Of a stretch of DNA of 64,000 nt, positions 47,291-59,083 are shown piece by piece. The notes under the pieces are model-generated. The model had not been told where the DNA came from, made no database searches, and was given only the letters and a program-made list of their open reading frames with translations. A program made the translations under genes and the position numbers. The DNA lies in NCBI GenBank assembly GCA_025716855.1, contig JAIXMQ010000067.1, positions 1-64,000 of the forward strand, given 5' to 3'. Each line of letters opens with the position of its first letter. The stretch's first letter is position 1. This DNA comes from Pilaira anomala. Its lineage: Eukaryota; Mucoromycota; Mucoromycetes; Mucorales; Mucoraceae.

Positions 47291-49002
47291 CTATTCTTCA
47301 TCTTCATCTTCATCATCATCAAAGAAATTTTCAATAACGAATTCTATGAATTCTTCATCCCAAGATTCATTATCTTCAGCTAAGCTTCTAAATAAAGAAC
47401 CATTACCGCCACGCTTGATCCAGACACGAATAATCTTGAGAGCGTCATCTTTTTTACCACTCACGTCAGCCCATTCTTCAAGTGCCCATTCACTCATGGC
47501 CCAGCCAATATATCCACTTGTCAAAACTTCCTTATCAACTTCAACAGCATGTTTGAAATAAAATTGGGCATTCTTTAATAATTGAAGCTTGTTTCTTTCA
47601 GCAATAGGTAAATCTAAACTAGCGCGAGTTAAACTCAAATCACCCATCTTGTTCAAGATATTGATATTTTTAGGTTCAATAGCTAGAGCAGCTTGGAAAG
47701 ATTTTGTGGCAGTAGCGTACAACTGCCAGACTTCTTTACCATCCTTTTCAGGAACTAGAGGTAATCCCTTCTTATCTGCAACTTCTGCAATCTCCTGTCC
47801 ATAAGATGTCAAGATATCACCACGGTCGCACATAGCTTCTACATTGCGAGGATCATACTCGTTAATGATTTCGTCTAATTTTTCAATTGCTTTTTCGAAT
47901 AAAGCTTTATCTACATTGCCAGATGCGATAAAGGTTCGGTCTGCCATGGCAGCGTATGTAGAGGCTTCTTTCAAGTTGATTTGAATACGTGCATCCTTCT
48001 TTTCTTTTTCGGCATCGATTCCGTCGTCTGGATTCGAGCTAGATGGCATCTTGGCTAACCAGTTTTCGGCAAGTCCTAATTTAGCTCTGGCACGACTGAA
48101 TAAATCCATTGAGGCTGGAAAGGAAGCAAGCATAGAGGCCATGGTGGACATGGTTTCGGCGGTTGATAAAAGGGTCTCAATCAATGAATAAGCAGTAGTG
48201 GATTCTACTTTGGTAACTGTGGTGAATTCTTTAGGTGAATCAGAGGCGACTGGTTCTTCTTCCTCCTTTTTGGGCTCGTCTTCTGAGTGATCGTGGTCGC
48301 ATTGACTATGGTCATGATCAACTTCCATGGGTGAACCTGCACTTTCGTCAGGAGCGAATTGCTCCAAGTATTCCTTTTCTTGTAAATTATAAACACTATC
48401 AAATAAATCAATAGCTTCTTGTAACGATCTAGCCGAAGCTGCATAAGCATTATCGATCTCGGTTGTCTCTTGTAAAATTTCAGATCGTTGATGAAGGGCT
48501 TGGGCTAAATTGAATTGTGCATCGGTTTTATCCTTTTCTAATTCCAAAGCTCTTCTGAATTTTTCAATCGATTGATCTACTTTTTCTAATTTTTCTTCAG
48601 GGGAAGCATGAGAAGGTAAAAAGTTAACGAGAAGGAACAAAACTCGACCCCTAAAATATACAACATGTTTAGTTCAGAAAGGCTATTTTTTTTTTTTTTG
48701 TTTGTTTGTTGAAAATCTTTACCAGTTATAAATACAATCAGCATCCTGATCATTATACTCGAAAGCTTTTCCATACATTTCAGCAGCCCTTTCATAGTTA
48801 CGTTCAGCTCTATCACCAGTACGATAACGTTCACCTTGCTCTTCGAAATGAATGGCCTCTATAGCTTGAAAGTTAGCTTCAAGTCGAGATTTAGCACGAT
48901 CAAGTTTTTACCTTCCATACACTCGTCAAAAGTCTCGGGCTCCTTCTTTTTCTTTGGAACTGGCTTTGGTTTTTGAGCTCTTTTATCTGCAAATCGACCC
49001 AT
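47291..49002 (-). CDS. TPR-repeat protein with acidic C-terminus; one-base frameshift
   Basis: Exons 49002-48723 and 48650-47291. It starts MGRFADKRAQKPKPVPKKKK, then KSRLEANFQAIEAIHFEEQG, ERYRTGDRAERNYERAAEMY and multiple TPR-like helical pairs (DQSIEKFRRALELEKDKTDAQFNLAQALHQ; YATATKSFQAALAIEPKNIN). A His/Asp-rich insert (MEVDHDHSQCDHDHSEDEP) sits in the middle and the end is DDDEDEDEE. TPR proteins act as assembly scaffolds; a nuclear or ribosome-linked adaptor such as an Ett1-like factor is possible but unproven. The exons sum to 1,640 nt: one base is missing at about 48900-48901, where GGT AAA AAC TTG GAT CGT would be expected but only one G follows TT. With it the protein is 546 residues. 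Confidence 0.7.
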
Positions 49003-49822
49003 ATTCTATCGTACTTTTTTTGTTTTCAAAAAACTTTCAAATAAACAAAAAAAAAAAAAAGTTCAAATATATGCAACATTTCAAGACACACAGTCACGAA
49101 GATCATTTCAATTGACTTTTTGGATGGAAAAGTTTCATCATTTACTTTAAAAGTGTGAATATTAAAGTCTAATGTGTATAATGTACTGCCTGTGTTTTTT
49201 AGATTGTCAGACAAGAAAACGAGAATGGTAAAATGTAACGTTTTTATTAACTTTTTTGTGGCGTGTTTAGGTATAGTTAAATAACTATTTTTCAGGTTAT
49301 TTTCATAAAAAAGACGATTTACGAGAGGTACTTGAAAGTTTTCGCAGAATAATTTGAATTTGTAAGAATACTGATCCTTCATTGTGAATTTGATTAGATT
49401 TTTTTTTTTTATGTATGTATGTTCATTGATCTGTCTATATTTTAGTGAACGTTTATAAAGACGCGTTTTTTTTTTTATATACATTTAACCAGCGCCTCAA
49501 CAATGAATCAAAAAAAGGTAAAATGTAATTTTTATAAAAAATATAACTACTCTTTTTTTTAAGCAAGACCAAATGAGCTCAGGGTCAATTGAACATACTG
49601 TGTAATAATGTGTACGGAAACTAGTGATTTGTAAATAAAGAACCTTCCGTGCTTTATACCAAAAAAAAAAAAAAAAGACGCCCTTTTTTCTATTTAAATA
49701 ATCTCATTGTTTTTGTTGTCATACTGACAACAATGGATTTATTTCAGAGCTCATTATTCCTATCGAGCTCATTTTTATCTTGTAGAAGAGTTATTGTGTA
49801 AAAAGAGAAAGTAATATAGACA

Positions 49823-51889
49823 ATGCAACAAAAAGAAAGTTGTATAAATATTAAGGTTTTTCAGTCCCTTTCATTTTTTTTTAAAAGAACATTCATTTTA
49901 TACATGATATTTTGGAGCCTTACAGTACTTATTTCTATAATTACTATACCATCCTACATTTTGTGTTTTGATAGCATGGAACATAATTGCCTATACGTTA
50001 GTTTTACTACGACTCAATTCGCTCTACTTTTTTGCTTTAGTATTTACTGGATATTTTATTTGATGAAGAAAGGGATTGCTTTTTTCTCAACTCCTCAACC
50101 AACCGAAACCTTCCAGCCCGTTATCCCCGAATGTACTTTTCAAACGAGTGTTGCAGCTGAAGCTAGCTTATATTATGGCCAAAATGTAGTCGATACCGCT
50201 GAATCTACTGACGACGATACATTTTACGACTCACATTCTACACAAAATGATGTTGAGGAGACATATGTAGAAAATGGGACGCCAGAACCTGACTCTTCTT
50301 CAGTTGTTAACAATACTACTGAACCTCCAGAAACTGAGAATGGTTACAGAAGTGAAAATGCTTCGATCACTGACGAAATTAATGAACTCTCGAGACTTAC
50401 AAGTGATCTTTTAAACGCTCCTCCCCAAAGTGCAATCGATGAAGATAATAGTACCCCAAAGAAGATGCAAGCTAGCTGGCTCGAATATGAAAACAATGAC
50501 GACGACGAAGCAAATCGACTTCTAAAAAGCATACACTATATTCAGGTCTGGCTTTTAATGAACCATTTTGTAACGATGGATATGGAAAAAGAAGTAACAC
50601 ACATATATCACGAAAACATTAAGGTTGCAAAAAAATTTCTTAATAAATTGTTTGCAGATCCTGAGACAAAAAAGTTTCAATTGATGATTAAAGTCATGTA
50701 TGAAGGATATACTAGGGCAGCACCACCAACCTTAGCAACTAGCTTTGCAGTCGTAATTATGTGGGCCTTGGGATTTCCTGAAACAATTGAAAATCATTCG
50801 TACTCACAATTTCGAAATATGGAATCATTAATTGCTGATGCACTGTGTGGGTCTCGTGACTTGTTCTTTCTTTCGTTTGTTAAATGTGTTATAGGTGGAT
50901 ATAACTCTTTAAATGTAGCACTTTTAATGGTCTTGCACAAGGAAAATGAAGAAATGGATGAAGATAACAGAATTGTATTTTCTGATGAAATCAGTGGGTT
51001 TATAGATAGTCAGTTTATGGCAAGAATTATACCAACATCTTTACCGCGTAAAATCTTTCGAAACATTAAGCATATTAGTAGTGCTATTCTGTATAGCGAA
51101 GAGGAAAGGCAGTTACAGGCGAAATTTATTGAATATACGAATACGTTGATGACAGATTTGAATTACTTCCATATGAGATTAAAAACGGTTGATAGTGATG
51201 CTGCTTTTAATAATAATAATCAGATAATGGAATCTTGGCCGGGCCTTGGACTTACAAGGACTTTATGTATGCCGCCTAAAGTAGATGAAGAGGCTCTTAG
51301 GTACTCTGAGTTTATCGGACCTTTTTCGAAATTAGAATTAGACGGTAACTTATTTTATGGACATGATACTAGTTTGAAAAATGACGTGCTACCTCGTCGT
51401 AAGATATTAGCTTCAGTCGCCAGGGATGTGACACAAATGGTATCGCAAGAGAAGATGGGATTACTTAATTTCATGTGTAAGAGACCCAAGGCCTGTTCAA
51501 GATTGACACGAATTCAAAAATCCTACTTGAAATTAATCCGAAACTTGAATCGGTATGAAAAATTTGTTCAAAATTATGAAAAGGGATATGTACTTGGACA
51601 AATATTCAAGTTTTGTAATTTATACAAAAATGAAGTGCGCATGCTTGAAGAGGTATGGAAGGAAGACATCAATGAAGATGAACAAAAGAAGAAGATCTAT
51701 AAAATTATGAGCAAAAGGTCTGTTGCTTCGATCATGTGTTTAGAATTTGTTCTTTCAAAATTTCTCAAGTTTGACAAGACGTACGATAAATTCGAATATA
51801 AGATGCGGATCCACACGCTCCTTGATTATAGTATGGAGAGATTTGAAGCTTTGTTTCCGAATGTGGATCTTCACCAAATGGTAGTCTAG
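49823..51889 (+). CDS. large intronless unknown membrane protein
   Basis: One uninterrupted frame of 688 residues, unlike its intron-rich neighbours. Two hydrophobic segments lie near the N-terminus (about residues 24-48, FILYMIFWSLTVLISIITI; about 57-81, SFTTTQFALLFCFSIYWIF), then an acidic Ser/Thr-rich linker (residues 90-235). A large helical region follows: YIQVWLLMNHFVTMDMEKEV, PPTLATSFAVVIMWALGFPE, LICGSRDLFFLSFVKCVIGG-like and a Lys-rich C-terminus ending FEALFPNVDLHQMVV. No known domain is recognised. The helical C-terminal part could be cytosolic. Lack of introns may mean a retroposed, recently acquired or lineage-specific gene. Confidence 0.7.
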   Translation: MQQKESCINIKVFQSLSFFFKRTFILYMIFWSLTVLISIITIPSYILCFDSMEHNCLYVSFTTTQFALLFCFSIYWIFYLMKKGIAFFSTPQPTETFQPVIPECTFQTSVAAEASLYYGQNVVDTAESTDDDTFYDSHSTQNDVEETYVENGTPEPDSSSVVNNTTEPPETENGYRSENASITDEINELSRLTSDLLNAPPQSAIDEDNSTPKKMQASWLEYENNDDDEANRLLKSIHYIQVWLLMNHFVTMDMEKEVTHIYHENIKVAKKFLNKLFADPETKKFQLMIKVMYEGYTRAAPPTLATSFAVVIMWALGFPETIENHSYSQFRNMESLIADALCGSRDLFFLSFVKCVIGGYNSLNVALLMVLHKENEEMDEDNRIVFSDEISGFIDSQFMARIIPTSLPRKIFRNIKHISSAILYSEEERQLQAKFIEYTNTLMTDLNYFHMRLKTVDSDAAFNNNNQIMESWPGLGLTRTLCMPPKVDEEALRYSEFIGPFSKLELDGNLFYGHDTSLKNDVLPRRKILASVARDVTQMVSQEKMGLLNFMCKRPKACSRLTRIQKSYLKLIRNLNRYEKFVQNYEKGYVLGQIFKFCNLYKNEVRMLEEVWKEDINEDEQKKKIYKIMSKRSVASIMCLEFVLSKFLKFDKTYDKFEYKMRIHTLLDYSMERFEALFPNVDLHQMVV

Positions 51890-52670
51890 ATATATCTCGG
51901 TGGATGTAATTCATTATAACTAAAATAAAATTCATTTTTAAATATCCTTTAAACAAAATCACGTAAATGTATTAATGATACATATATATATATATATATA
52001 TATATAAAGTTTTAGAGTAGGGTACATAACAAAGTTTCGGTCACAGTCTGCCTATATTAGTATTATTTGCATATCGTTCTAAAATAAATAGTAAAAGCTA
52101 TTACCCGGTAAAAACTATAACGAATGCTACAGAACATTTGTGACAGGTCCTAAGCGCTTAATCTTTTAAAGTGGTACTCTTTTAATGAGCTAACATCGTA
52201 TTTGAATTCAACAGAGACTCTTTTTTATCTAGATAAGAGATTTTACCATTGATTTCATTTTTTTTTTTCCTTATTCTTTTTTATGTTTATCAAATGATCT
52301 ACTGAAAAATTTTTAAAGTGGGATTACAAACCTGGGTTCTAAACCGAAAGATTCAATGTAATGTTTGTTATTATCCACATGTGTGTGTGTGTGTGTGTGT
52401 GTTTTTTTTAAGAAAACTGTATTATATAAACAATTAAGTCACATAGATCAATATATAAATTGATATGAAAATTAATATAGCTGTAGTACCTCAAGCATAT
52501 TTTAATTGAGGGTATAACTAAGATAAAGTTATAAAAAAAAAAGGTTACTATGATTAAATAAATTTCTGTATTATGAAAAATTTCTAACTAAAAAAATAAA
52601 ATGTTGTAAGAACAGTTTTGTGTATATATTTTTGATTGGAGAATAGAAGGTTCAGAAAAGCTAAAAGGGT

Positions 52671-52681
52671 ACCTTATCGGT
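52671..52681 (+). promoter_or_regulatory. zinc-responsive-like element ACCTTATCGGT
   Basis: An ACC-N5-GGT motif, 238 bp before the ZIP start codon. The yeast Zap1 site is ACCYYNAAGGT, sharing the ACCTT half and the ACC/GGT ends. A near-identical second copy lies 106 bp downstream. Zinc regulation is inferred from the motif pair and the gene downstream. Confidence 0.45.
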
Positions 52682-52776
52682 TATAAAGTGACTACGATTC
52701 AGAAATTTTTGCATTTCATTGGCTGGGTATTACGAAACATTTGACCATTAGGGTACACATACTTAAAAAATGGAGG

Positions 52777-52787
52777 ACCTTACCGGT
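52777..52787 (+). promoter_or_regulatory. zinc-responsive-like element ACCTTACCGGT
   Basis: Second copy of the ACCTTAYCGGT motif, 132 bp before the ZIP start codon and in the same orientation as the first. It differs from the first copy at one base only. Confidence 0.45.
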
Positions 52788-52918
52788 TCTTTTTTCTAAA
52801 TATAAAAAAATTTATATAAATACTCAGAGATTTTCTTTTATATATATTTCTCTTTACTTTCTGTCATATATTACTTTATTTTATTTTCCCTTTCCCCTTC
52901 TTTTATATAAACATAACT

Positions 52919-54318
52919 ATGGGAAAATCATCTATATCTAAAATCTTAATTTTATTATTCATTGCAATTTGTTGTTTTGCTGTGATCCATGCTCAGGAAC
53001 ATGACCATGAACATGAAGGTAACTTAAACATTTCACATATCAGATCAAATTATTCAATGATTAACATTTTTTTTTTTTATTGTCAGGTGAAGCAGGTCAT
53101 AATGAAGTCGCCGGGACTACCGAAGAAGCCGATGAACATGCTGGTCACGATCATACTGAACAAGTTGGTGTCACTGTCGATGAACATGCTGGTCATAATC
53201 ATACTGAAACCGTAGACGAGCACGCCGGCCATGACCACAGTGAACTTATTGATACCACTCAAAACGCCGAAAGCGAAGCTGAACACGACCATGACCATGA
53301 CCACGACCATGCCGAAGGAGAAACACAATCAAGCACAAGTAGTAGCCATGCAGGCCATAGCCACGCACAATCTTGCGATAACGAGCCTATGACAAATTAT
53401 AACTTGCCTTTCAGAATTGGATCTGTCTTTATTATTATGGCTACCTCAGCTATTGGTATCTTTGCACCTATCATTCTTTACCGTATCAGTCCACCTCAAG
53501 AGGGATCTATTCGTGAATGGACCTTGACAGCTGGTAAATTCTTTGGTACGGGTGTAATTATTGCTACTGCCTTCATTCATATGCTTCCTGAATCCTTTAT
53601 TCGATTCAACTCTGAATGTCTTAGTGAGGGATGGCATTCCTACCATGCCTTTGGTGGTCTCTTTTGTATGCTTGCAGCATTTGCACTTCAAATTGTTGAA
53701 TTGGCCGCACTCTCTAATTTGGATAAACTTGCTAAACAAAATGCATCATTGGATGATAATAAACTCGGTGAAAAGGAAGCCTACCTTCATCATGATGAAG
53801 GACATGTTCATTCTGCTGGTCTCTTAGAACATGAGCAATCTGTTCGTAACATTGGTACACTTATTCTTGAATTTGGTATTGTGATGCATTCAATCATTAT
53901 TGGTATTACTCTTGGTACGGCCGACAATGACTCCTTTAGTAACTTGTTCATTGCTTTGATCTTCCATCAATTCTTTGAGGGTATTGCACTTGGTACTCGT
54001 GTCAATGAACTTGGTTACAAGAGCTGGAAGAAACCTATTCTTATGGGTATCATCTTTATTAGTATGACACCTATTGGTATCGGTATTGGTATTGGTGTAC
54101 GTTCTACTCTTAACCCAAGATCATCTATTTTGGCTCAAGCTATCTTGGATTCCCTTTCTGCAGGTATCTTGTTGTACAATGCTTTTGTATCACTTATGGG
54201 AAGTGAAATCAATCAAAATACTGGGTTCCGTAGATCAGCTTTAAGTCGTAAGATCTTTTGTTTCTTTTGTATGTACGTTGGTGCTGCTCTTATGTCTGTC
54301 ATTGGTATTTGGGCTTAA
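52919..54318 (+). CDS. ZIP-family zinc/iron transporter with His-rich N-terminal domain
   Basis: Two exons (52919-53018, 53087-54318) give 443 residues. A signal peptide (MGKSSISKILILLFIAICCF...HAQ) leads into a lumenal or extracellular domain with three tandem DEHAGHxH(T/S)E repeats and a DHDHDHDHAEG cluster that should bind Zn2+. Eight membrane segments follow; the metal-path motifs are GTGVIIATAFIHMLPESF, EFGIVMHSIIIGITLG (TM4) and ALIFHQFFEGIALGTRV (TM5). A second His-rich stretch (HHDEGHVHSAG) sits in the large loop before TM4. It would move Zn2+ or Fe2+ into the cytosol; which membrane is unclear. Two zinc-responsive-like motifs lie upstream. Confidence 0.93.
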
Positions 54319-54477
54319 ATCATTATCATTTCTCTTTTCTTTTATTCTTTTCTTTCCCTTTCATATATCTCATTTTTAAAAATATTGTACGATTTCATTT
54401 CATTTAAAATCATTCTACTTTATATAACTTATATTATATTCATTAATAAACCTGTATCATTATTATTATTTTAAAAA

Positions 54478-54514
<37 letters not shown>

Positions 54515-54727
54515 ATAAATGTAAGGAGCAACTGATTTTTTTTTTTAAATTACATTTTTTTAATAACTAATGCATAAAGTTTTTTTTTTTTTTTTTTTTT
54601 TTTTCCTTGATAACGTGTGTTTAATAATATATTTACAAATGTTTATTAATGCATTGTGTGTGTGTGTGTGCGAGTGAGTGTGTAAGAAGGGTAAAACAAG
54701 TTTGTATAAAAGTCTATTGCAATAGGT
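54319..54727. other. convergent 3' region with two long T runs
   Basis: Between the ZIP and SMC4 stop codons lie T runs at about 54481-54513 and 54580-54604 and a (TG)n run at about 54654-54670. They probably form the two 3' ends; nothing else is seen. Confidence 0.7.
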
Positions 54728-57700
54728 TTAATCGTCTAGTGGAGTAGAAGAATGACTTGTTTGTTGATTTTGAGTGTTAGTTGAGGAGGGCCTCTTGGCA
54801 GGACTTGTATTTGTAGGAGTTGCAGTTAAGGTAGCAATCATATTTGGATTGATTGCAATACTCTTTGTACAATGGTTTGTCTTATAGATACCTACTAATC
54901 TGTCTGCTAATTCAAACATATTATTTCTTAAACTGATAATGACGAATTGAGCGTTCTTTGTACGTTCAGCGATATAATTTGCAACAATCGAAACGTTACG
55001 GAAATCTAAGGCTGCATCAATTTCGTCCATGACATAAAGAGGTGTAGGTTTGAAGTGGTGTAATGCGAATACAAGAGCTAATGAACTAAGCGTCTATGTT
55101 TAGGAAAGTTAGTGAAAGTAGTAAATAAGGAGAAGGAGAAAAAGAAAGTTCAAAGGAATTTTTTCTTTTTTTTTTTTACCTTTTCGCCACCGGATAAATT
55201 GGAAATGTTCTTCCAACTCTTTTTAGGTGGCATGACACTAAAGACAATACCTTCAGAGAAAGGGTCTAAAGAATCTACTAATTCAAGTTCGGCATTACCG
55301 CCCAAAGTAATCATCTAATAGTTAAAAAAAAATTGAATATATTTATGTACGTATAAATAGAGAGTATTGCTTCTTTTTTACCTGATACATTTCTTTTAAT
55401 TTTTGAGAAATGATACTGAAACCAGCCATAAATTCATCAAGACGCTTTTTACGTAATATTTCAACTTGTGATTTAGATGCATCTCGTTCAGCAGTAACAG
55501 CATCAAGATCAGTCTTTCTTTCATTATATTCTACAAGACGACGACGATAATCTTCAATCACAGATAAGTTTGGTGTGGCCTCTTCAAGTGTAGCTATACA
55601 GAAAAAAAAAAAGAGGGAGGGGGGGGGGGAGGGATGAGTAAAATCAATCGATTAGGGTAAGGACTTATATTACCTTCAAGTAAAGCAATTGTTGATTGGA
55701 TATCGTTTTTAGAATGAATGTACTCTTCTAATTGTTCATCTGTATAGACTTCTAGTACGGGAGGTGGAAGTTCATCATCAATATGATGAAGTTTCAATTT
55801 CACGATTTGATCTTCTAATTTAGTAGCAGACTTCTGGTTATCAGCAGCGGATTTTTCATAAGAATCCAACTTGGTTTTAAGACCATGTTCAGATTGACGA
55901 AGATCTTCGATATGAGTTGTCTTTTCTTTTAATTGTTTTTCAAGATCAGTTTTTTTATCGTTTGCATCTTTCATACGTTCTTTTGATTCCTCTACTTGAT
56001 CAGCGAATTCGGTTATGCTTTTGTGGGTCTCTTCTCGTTCAGTATCAAGTTGTTCCATGTTGTCTTTGAATGAACCCATTTCTTTTTCGGTTCGGACAAT
56101 AGAGGCTTCGAGTCTTGTGATTTCGTTTTCGTTCTTTGTCTTGTGAACCATGAGTTTTGTGATACGGTTGTTGAGTGAGTCTATACCTTTACGTGTTTCA
56201 TTCACGCAGATCTTTTGAAGACGGAGGTCCATACCACCTGCATCCATGATTTCTTCGTGTAAGGAGCTGATGGTAGCTTCAATTTCAACAGTTTGTTTCT
56301 TGAGGTCATCCATTTCAGTTTTTAGGCGCTTGATCTCTTCATCCATTTCTGCTTTACGTGCTGTATCTGCTTCACTTGGTATCATTTGCTCTCTGAAAAA
56401 AAAAATTATTAACTCAATTCATATGGTTCATTATTTAATACTTACTCTAATCGAGCTAAACGTGCTTTTTCATCTTCAAGTTGATTATTCAAATTAGAAA
56501 TATCTACTTGTGTTCTTTCTAACGCATATTCAAGTTTAGGCAAGTACTCTCTTTTTCTTCTTAAAGCGGTTTCAGTTGTCGTTCTTTCGCTAACGATATT
56601 ACGATACTCTAAATCTAAAGTATCTCTTGTATGTTCAAGTTCAGCAACAACAGTTGCAGAAACACCATCGTCTTGGAACTTGGAGCTCATGGCACCTCGT
56701 TTCTTTTGTCTACCACCACCCGTCATTGTACCAGATTTCTCAATCAAGTTACCATCTAATGTTACAACTCGCCAACGAGTTCTACCGTAAGCGATACGAT
56801 TCGCTTGTTTCATATCTTTTGCAACCAGCGTGTCTTGTAAGACACTATAAAAAGCAGGTAAGAATTTCTCATCTTGAGGTTTTACAAGGTCAAATAAACG
56901 AGGTGCATCTTCAGGTGTCTTGATGGGACGTAAATCTTGTTTACCAAGTTTTGAGAGTACAATGAATTGAGCGCGACCGAGGTTATTGTCTCTCAAGTAC
57001 TTGATACAGTCTTGACCTGAACTCACAGTGTCTACAACAATATTGCCAAGTGCAGGACAAGCAGTAGAGATAGCGACATCGTATTGATCGTCAATGACAC
57101 CTAAACTACCTAATCGATTATGAATACCTCGAATTCGACCTGATTCTTTCATACGTAATACACCGTCCAACATCTTGCCTTGACTTTGAGATTTCTTCAT
57201 AGAAGATCTTGCTTCATAGGCCTTTTTTCGAGCGTCATCCGATGCTTGACGACACGATTCTTCCTTTTCTGCAATACTAGATAAAAAGTCTTCCATTTCT
57301 TTGATTTCAGATTTAGCTGACTCGATCTTGGTAGGTAAATCTTTTAATTCGGTCTTCTTTTCAGAGATGGATTGAGTAATTGTATCCACTTGCTTTTTGG
57401 CTTCAGCTAATGATTTTCCGTTGGATTTAGAAGAGACATCCAACATGTTTCGTTCAGATTTCTTGATATCGATTAATTTTTTTGTTTTTGAAATCTTTTC
57501 GGACCATGGAGCCAATTGATTTTGGTATTGATCGATCTCGGCCAAGACTTGGTCTGATTTGGATTTAAGTTCGCTGTTGATTTCATCTAATTTTGATTCT
57601 TCTTCCTTGAGTTGAGATTCTAAATTTGCAAGTTCCTTTTGAGATTTCTTTAGTTCCACAGTATCTGATTTTACGTTCGCTTGAGCTGCTAGACGAGCAG

Positions 57701-59083
57701 CACGATCTGATTCTAAAGATTCTCCACTCGATTTTTGCTTTGCAATTAAATGTTCTTTACGTTCAAGCGCTTGAACGAGCTTTTTTTCGAAATCGTTGAG
57801 TTGATTTGATAATTTAGAGTGTTCTATTTGGATGACTCTGTATTCGGATTCAGATTCTTTCACGGCTATTTCTAGGTCTCTCTTTTCTACTTCAAATTCA
57901 CTATACTTTGATTTCTCTTCTTCTATCTTTTTCTTCAAGCCTTCGATGGCAGCATTTGCAGTTTTAATATTATCTTTTGCCTCACTCAAATAACCCTGAT
58001 AGAGTCGATTCTTCAAGATGGCCAACTCATTTTCTTGTTCTAAAAATCGCTCTGCTTCTTCTTTTTTATCTTCCATGCCATCCATTTCTGTACTCACGAA
58101 TTTGACACGCGTTAATTTCTCTGCACGTCTTGCATTTAAAGTTTCTAATTCTTCACTTGCTTTCTCAATTGGTTCCAAGTACTTTGAAGTCCCAATGATA
58201 TCTTCCAAATACTCTAATAAACCTTCATCACTCCCATCTTTCGATTTAGGTTTCATAAGTGCAATGGATTCGACTTCACCTTGTAAGATCAAGAAACGTT
58301 TATGATCTAAATCGATACCGCGGGATTTTAAGAGAGTTGTGACTTCAGTGAAAGTACTGGTACGTGTGTTGATGGTGTATTTACTACTGTTGTTTCGGTA
58401 GGCTTGACGTGACACGACTAAGGAAGAATTGGGAACGATAGTGAATTCGTCTGTTTTGTCTCCATCGATGATCTCTTGGAAATGAATTTCAACACTGCAG
58501 GTGAGTAAATCTGGGTGCTTTGCTGAGTTATGAATGAGTTCGGAAAGTTTGCCTTGACGCATCTTGTTGGCTCTGTATCCAAATACGAAGAGTAAGGCGT
58601 CAATGACGTTAGATTTACCTGAACCGTTTGGACCTACAACTAAAAAAAAAAAAAAATATTGGTTTAATAAACTGATTTTGATGTCAAAGACTGTATTTTA
58701 TCTAACTTTACTAGCACTAAAAGACTATGAAAAAAAAAAGGAGTTGAATAAAAAGAATAATGAAGAAAGTTTTGTTTTTTGCTTACTTTATGAAATGGAC
58801 CAATGACTTGTCTACCAGCATAGGATTTAAAGTTATTTAAAACCATTTTTTTCATGACGAGTCTAGGTGTGTTCTTTTTCTCAGTTCCGTCCGTTGTTTG
58901 TTGTCGTTCAGGCACAGGTGTAGTTTCTTTGATAGGTTCTTCGGTTGTTTGCTGTTCTATAGGTTCTGGTTGTTCACCTGCTGGTAAAGGAGTATGTACA
59001 CCTTCGTCCATGAAGCTGTCATCTGAGTCAGATTCTTTGTCCCTTGCGATAAGTCTCTTCTTTTTAGGTGGTGGTTTATCCAT
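54728..59083 (-). CDS. smc4: condensin subunit SMC4
   Basis: Seven exons: 59083-58787, 58724-58712, 58639-56446, 56392-55674, 55593-55382, 55314-55180 and 55093-54728. They total 3,936 nt, giving 1,311 residues in frame. The basic/acidic N-terminal tail leads to KKMVLNNFKSYAGRQVIGPF and Walker A (VGPNGSGKSNVIDALLFVFG), where the 13-nt exon supplies SFSA. Two long coiled coils flank the hinge (GRIRGIHNRLGSLGVIDDQYDVA; GTMTGGGRQKKRGAMSSKF). The ABC signature NLSGGEK and Walker B LYVMDEIDAALDF follow near the C-terminus. With SMC2 it forms condensin, compacting mitotic chromosomes. KPKSKDGSDEGLLEYLEDIIGTS is diagnostic of SMC4. It is divergent from the F-BAR gene (248 bp). Confidence 0.95.
58712..58724 (-). 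other. 13-nt microexon of smc4
   Basis: The sequence TCTTTTAGTGCTA is bounded by AG (intron ...TTTTTCATAG) and GTAAAG. Including it joins FHK to SFSA and then I-VGPNGSGK, the universal SMC order. Without it, the exon after the intron begins TTG TAG, a stop. Confidence 0.85.

Larger units (their letters stand above)
51890..52918. other. promoter region of the ZIP gene and upstream spacer
   Basis: Contains (AT)n at about 51982-52006, (GT)n at 52381-52402 and the two 11-bp motifs annotated below. A TATA-like ATTTATATAAATA stands at about 52809. No coding frame is supported. Confidence 0.6.

Noticed and set aside
49026..49484. 152-codon minus-strand frame upstream of the TPR gene
   Set aside because: Rich in Phe/Lys/Asn as expected for AT-rich chance frames; no motif, no splice partners, and it overlaps the TPR promoter.
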